The notes under the pieces: generated by a model
Told to the model about the DNA's origin: nothing
The model's database searches: none
What the model saw: only the letters and a program-made list of their open reading frames with translations
NCBI RefSeq assembly: GCF_040493455.1
Contig: NZ_JANFDA010000003.1
Coordinates: forward strand, 124,001 to 188,000
Source: Microcosmobacter sp040493455
GTDB taxonomy: Bacteria; Bacteroidota; Bacteroidia; Flavobacteriales; Flavobacteriaceae
DNA length: 64,000 nucleotides
Direction: 5' to 3'
Shown: positions 60,065 to 64,000 of the stretch, one piece after another
Layout of the letters: each line of letters begins with the position of its first letter
How positions within the stretch are numbered: position 1 is the stretch's first letter
Made by a program: the position numbers and the translations under genes

Positions 60065-62908
60065 TTAAACTTCTTGTTTAACTAATTCCTTTTTCAAGAA
60101 TTTAGCAGTATAACTTTTTTTGTCTTTTATTAATTGTTCAGGTGACCCTTTAGCAACGATTTCGCCACCACCTTTTCCGCCTTCATAGCCAATATCGATA
60201 ATATGGTCGACCATTTTTATGACATCTAAATTATGTTCAATAATCAAAACCGTATTGCCTTTGTCTACTAGTTTATTCAATACTTGCATCAATACTCTAA
60301 TATCTTCAAAATGAAGCCCAGTAGTTGGTTCATCTAATATATAAAATGTATTTCCTGTGTCGCGTTTACTCAACTCAGTTGCAAGTTTTATACGTTGTGC
60401 TTCTCCACCAGATAGCGTAGTGCTCTGTTGTCCTAATGTGATATAACCCAGACCAACTTCCTTGATGGTTTTTAGTTTTTTATGAATTTTTGGAATATGC
60501 TCAAAGAAATCTACAGCTTCATTTATGGTCATATTCAGTACGTCACTAATGGATTTTCCTTTATAGCGAATCTCTAGTGTTTCTCTATTAAAGCGCTTGC
60601 CCTGACAAGTTTCACATTCAACATAAACATCTGGTAAGAAATTCATTTCTATAACTCGTAATCCACCACCTTGGCAAGTTTCGCAACGTCCTCCAGCAAC
60701 ATTAAAGCTAAAACGCCCTGGTTTGTAACCGCGAATCATGGCTTCCGGAATTTTAGCAAACAGACTGCGGATTTCACTAAAAACGCCAGTATATGTTGCA
60801 GGATTACTTCGAGGCGTTCTTCCTATAGGTGATTGATTGATATCTATCACTTTGTCGACATGCTCAAGACCTATAATGTTTTTGTATGGCATTGGGCGTT
60901 TTACAGCATTATAGAAATGTGCATTAAGGATAGGATAGAGGGTTTCATTGATTAAAGTGGATTTTCCACTACCAGAAACTCCAGTAACACCAATCATTTT
61001 ACCTAAAGGAAATTCTACAGACACATCTTTCAAGTTGTTTCCTGTACAACCTGTAAGCTTTATAGATTTGCCGTTGCCTTTTCTTCTTTTGTTAGGAATA
61101 GCAATTTCCTTAGTGCCGTTGAGATAATCAGCAGTAAGGGTGTGATGCATTTTTAATTCATCTCGATTTCCTTCAGAAATAATTTCACCACCATGTTTTC
61201 CTGCTTTTGGCCCAATATCAATCACGTGATCTGCACGTTCTATCATGTCTTTATCATGTTCAACCACAATAACAGAATTTCCAACATCTCTCAAGGATTC
61301 GAGAGAATTGATGAGTTTCTCATTATCGCGCTGATGCAGGCCTATACTAGGTTCATCCAAAATATATAAAACGCCTACAAGCTGAGATCCAATTTGTGTT
61401 GCCAATCGAATACGTTGTGCTTCACCACCAGATAAAGATTTTGAACTTCTGTTCAATGACAAATAATTCAAACCTACATCCAATAAAAATTGAAGCCTGG
61501 CTCTAATTTCTTTTATGATTTCTTCTGCAATTTTGAATTGCTTTTCAGAAAGATGGTTATGAAGGTCATTGAACCAATCGGCTAATTCGGACACATCCAT
61601 GTGAGCCAATTCAGAAATGTTTTTCCCATTGACTTTGAAGTAAAGTGATTCCTTCTTTAAACGGGAACCACCACAAGTTTCGCATGAAATCTTGTCCATG
61701 TAATCCTTAGCCCAACGTTTTAAAGACTTGGAATCGGTACTCTTGTATTGACTTTCTATAAAATTGGCTACACCTTCAAACTCTATATTATAATCTCGGG
61801 TTACACCTAGACTTTTGCTTTCTATTGAAAACTTTTCGTTGCCACCATATAGGATCATTTGCTTAGCTTCCTCGGGAATGGATTTGTAAGGATCCATCAA
61901 TGAAAATTTAAAACGTTGCGCGATGGTTGCAAACTGTTTGAAGATCCAACTGTTTTTTTGAGGACCATGAGGCGCTAAGGCACCACCATGAATTGAAAGA
62001 TTTTCGTCTGGAACAATCTTTTTTTCATTGACTTTGTACAATTCTCCTATACCATTGCATACATCACAAGCACCTTTTGGTGAATTGAATGAAAAGTTAT
62101 TTGGTTCTGGATTTGGATATGAAATTCCAGAGGAAGGACACATAAGATTACGACTGAAATAACGCACTTTTCCAGAATCTTGATCAATTACCATAAGCAC
62201 GTCATCACCATGATACATTGCTGTATTGATGGTTTCCGATAGACGCTTATCATTATCTGCAGAGTCATCAACCTTTAGGCGATCAATTACAATCTCTATA
62301 TCGTGTGTCTTGTAGCGATCGAGTTTCATGCCTTTTTCCAGATCTCTTATCTCTCCATCTGTTCTAACCTTTACAAACCCTTGCTTGGCAATTTGTTCAA
62401 ACAACTCACGATAATGACCTTTACGCGATCGTATCACTGGAGCCAAGACATTGATTCGCTTTCCGTTGAAGCTCTTTACAATAAGCTCTTTAATTTGCTC
62501 ATCGCTGTAGCTTACCATTTTCTCACCAGTGTTGTAACTGTAGGCATCACTGGCTCTCGCAAAAAGCAGACGTAAGAAATCATAAATTTCCGTAATAGTA
62601 CCTACAGTAGAACGAGGTGATTTGCTAGTCGTTTTCTGTTCAATGGCAATGACTGGAGAAAGACCATCTATTTTATCGACATCTGGGCGTTCTAAACCTC
62701 CTAAAAATTGACGTGCGTAAGCAGAGAATGTTTCAATGTAGCGGCGCTGTCCTTCGGCATATATAGTATCAAATGCTAAAGATGACTTTCCGCTGCCAGA
62801 TAATCCTGTAATTACAACTAGCTTTTCTCTAGGGATTGTAACATCGATGTTCTTGAGATTATGAACTCGTGCTCCCTTTACTTCGATATGTTCTTCAAAA
62901 TGGGTCAT
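60065..62908 (-). CDS. uvrA: Excinuclease ABC subunit A
   Basis: 947 residues, full length. Two ABC ATPase modules (Walker A TGLSGSGKSS at 34-43 and TGVSGSGKST in the second), signatures LSGGEAQRIRLA and LSGGEAQRIKLA, and zinc-finger cysteine pairs CDVC, CETCGGSRL, CETCQGGGLR and CETCQGKRF. UvrA finds damaged DNA and loads UvrB in nucleotide excision repair. A TACCTTTG promoter element lies 33 bp upstream. No LexA-like box was recognised. Confidence 0.96.
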   Translation of the reverse strand: MTHFEEHIEVKGARVHNLKNIDVTIPREKLVVITGLSGSGKSSLAFDTIYAEGQRRYIETFSAYARQFLGGLERPDVDKIDGLSPVIAIEQKTTSKSPRSTVGTITEIYDFLRLLFARASDAYSYNTGEKMVSYSDEQIKELIVKSFNGKRINVLAPVIRSRKGHYRELFEQIAKQGFVKVRTDGEIRDLEKGMKLDRYKTHDIEIVIDRLKVDDSADNDKRLSETINTAMYHGDDVLMVIDQDSGKVRYFSRNLMCPSSGISYPNPEPNNFSFNSPKGACDVCNGIGELYKVNEKKIVPDENLSIHGGALAPHGPQKNSWIFKQFATIAQRFKFSLMDPYKSIPEEAKQMILYGGNEKFSIESKSLGVTRDYNIEFEGVANFIESQYKSTDSKSLKRWAKDYMDKISCETCGGSRLKKESLYFKVNGKNISELAHMDVSELADWFNDLHNHLSEKQFKIAEEIIKEIRARLQFLLDVGLNYLSLNRSSKSLSGGEAQRIRLATQIGSQLVGVLYILDEPSIGLHQRDNEKLINSLESLRDVGNSVIVVEHDKDMIERADHVIDIGPKAGKHGGEIISEGNRDELKMHHTLTADYLNGTKEIAIPNKRRKGNGKSIKLTGCTGNNLKDVSVEFPLGKMIGVTGVSGSGKSTLINETLYPILNAHFYNAVKRPMPYKNIIGLEHVDKVIDINQSPIGRTPRSNPATYTGVFSEIRSLFAKIPEAMIRGYKPGRFSFNVAGGRCETCQGGGLRVIEMNFLPDVYVECETCQGKRFNRETLEIRYKGKSISDVLNMTINEAVDFFEHIPKIHKKLKTIKEVGLGYITLGQQSTTLSGGEAQRIKLATELSKRDTGNTFYILDEPTTGLHFEDIRVLMQVLNKLVDKGNTVLIIEHNLDVIKMVDHIIDIGYEGGKGGGEIVAKGSPEQLIKDKKSYTAKFLKKELVKQEV

Positions 62909-62940
62909 AAATGGTCAATGATGACTCTTAGGCAAAGTTG

Positions 62941-62948
62941 CAAAGGTA
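62941..62948 (-). promoter_or_regulatory. Promoter -7 element of uvrA
   Basis: TACCTTTG on the minus strand matches TAnnTTTG; TTC replaces TTG at the right distance, as upstream of smpB. Confidence 0.45.
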
Positions 62949-63017
62949 CTCATTTACCATGTAAAAATGAAGTGCTTAACACTTTGTTATAAACAATATA
63001 GGATGTCTAAAATTGGT

Positions 63018-64000
63018 CTAGTTAAATCGAATTGGATCAGAATTTTTAGTGCACGACACGTCTACTTTTTCTTTAGGACTGTTAAGGAAACTATTAGCCA
63101 TGTTAAAGAAGCAAGCATTTATTGGGCAATGACCATCCCAAGGAAAGATGGCATGGCTTGCATTAGTCAGAGATTCTGCAGTTTTATTACCGTTTGATGG
63201 TGGCGTTATTGGATCCCATTCGCCACTTACTAATAGCGTAGGTATATCAGATTTTACTGCTGTCATTGGTGTCGTTTCTCCTTTATTTGAAGGCCAATGC
63301 TTAAGGACTTCTGGATCTGAAGAAAACAGGCTTATTCCTGAACTTAGTAACGGATTATGTTTACCATCTTGCTTTAATTTTTTACGATTATTAAAACTTC
63401 CTTCATCTGGAACGCTTACAGACCAATATGTGGCTACATTGACGACCCCAAGTCTTGCCGCAAAATTTTGTATCGATTGTATTATTGCAGAACTATTATC
63501 GTCTTTGAATGCCAAGATAAAAGATGGCGTCTGCGAAATCGTAAAACGATTATAAAGCAGTTGTTGAAGTAAGAGCAAAAAGTCTTGCTTGTTCACGAAA
63601 ACTTCATTTTCATCAATGATAACTGATTTAGGAGCTTTATCGAGACTTTTACAAACAGCTTCAAAATCTGCTCTTAGACTAGGATACTTCGCACTACAAT
63701 CCGCATCATTTTCACAGGTGTTGAAGAGCAATTCTAGGGATCTATTGAGATTAGAAAGTAAGTTATCATACAATCGTATTTCAGGAGGAAACAAACCAGA
63801 TAAAATTGCAGAACGAACACTGTTAGGATACAGCTCCATATATTTCATGGACAATCGTGTACCATAGGATCCACCAAATAGGTTCAATTGCTTGTAACCA
63901 AGATGTTTTCTAAGCGCTTCTAAATCTCTGGCGCTTTCAGTAGTACCAAAGGCGGTTTTAAAGTTTTTGTCTTTCAAAAGTTTCACACATTCAGAACTGG
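63018..64000 (-). CDS. Alpha/beta hydrolase (proline iminopeptidase/TAP-like), 5' end outside window
   Basis: The open frame reaches the right edge, so the N-terminus is missing; an internal GTG at 63986 should not be taken as the start. Visible parts: nucleophile elbow FGGSYGTRLS, the acid in LLVSGEWDPITPP, the catalytic His in DGHCPINACF, and a helical lid region with several Cys. This order matches the S33/TAP-like C-terminal family of tripeptidyl or prolyl aminopeptidases, often exported. The ending KNSDPIRFN is complete. Confidence 0.8.
   Translation of the reverse strand, partial: SSECVKLLKDKNFKTAFGTTESARDLEALRKHLGYKQLNLFGGSYGTRLSMKYMELYPNSVRSAILSGLFPPEIRLYDNLLSNLNRSLELLFNTCENDADCSAKYPSLRADFEAVCKSLDKAPKSVIIDENEVFVNKQDFLLLLQQLLYNRFTISQTPSFILAFKDDNSSAIIQSIQNFAARLGVVNVATYWSVSVPDEGSFNNRKKLKQDGKHNPLLSSGISLFSSDPEVLKHWPSNKGETTPMTAVKSDIPTLLVSGEWDPITPPSNGNKTAESLTNASHAIFPWDGHCPINACFFNMANSFLNSPKEKVDVSCTKNSDPIRFN

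Overview
The window looks like a chromosomal segment from a marine member of the Flavobacteriaceae (Bacteroidota). The DNA is AT-rich. Several predicted exported proteins carry C-terminal type IX secretion sorting domains. There are SusC-like TonB receptors with a carboxypeptidase-regulatory domain, many exported proteins cleaved after AQ or SQ, and promoters of the Bacteroidota type (TTG, about 20 bp, TAnnTTTG) rather than -35/-10 boxes. No rRNA, tRNA, CRISPR array, transposase or prophage gene was recognised.

Left edge, 1-5.1 kb: an accessory block. Minus-strand genes encode an exported caspase-fold protease, two single-pass membrane proteins (one with helical repeats), a secreted small protein, an acidic helical protein and a truncated two-helix membrane protein. 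The set resembles caspase-centred conflict (defence) systems. The gaps between these genes are hyphenated palindromes resembling integron attC sites. The block abuts two orphan genes (192-aa and 202-aa reading frames, the first probably starting later) transcribed divergently around a TACGTA-N4-TACGTA box. An identical second box lies just upstream of the caspase operon.

5.1-27.4 kb: mostly core genes. These include a DinB-like protein, two envelope proteins beside rlmD (separated from it by a four-helix-bundle gene), an ECF sigma factor with a membrane partner, rocD behind a structured leader holding a 12-codon ORF, CCC-motif and DUF2752-like membrane proteins, a T9SS cargo protein, an Smr protein, a TSP3-repeat lipoprotein, a cysteine desulfurase coupled to a CHAP lipoprotein, a TonB receptor, an M23 peptidase, a coiled-coil gene with zapA, a 6S RNA candidate, rny, a PAS histidine kinase and xerD.

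27.5-46.4 kb: three small outer-membrane-protein genes, each with its own terminator, sit between xerD and aroQ. They are followed by lpdA, an S51-like peptidase with a sorting domain, an S15 peptidase, a DUF5686-like protein, smpB, a histidine phosphatase, deoC, a MarR-controlled flavin reductase/pirin operon with two related palindromic operators, and ettA.

46.4-52.1 kb: a surface or small-molecule modification locus. An AprA-like methyltransferase, an MBOAT acyltransferase and an SGNH-like partner form an operon. It is divergent from a 119-aa cysteine-containing orphan and close to an acyltransferase-3 gene. This is one of the two most unusual regions.

52.2-64 kb: a fused E1 alpha/beta 2-oxoacid dehydrogenase, a beta-barrel protein fused to an M1-peptidase-like domain that has lost its zinc histidines, a T9SS-exported nuclease, a LOG-family protein, uvrA, and an alpha/beta hydrolase running off the right edge.
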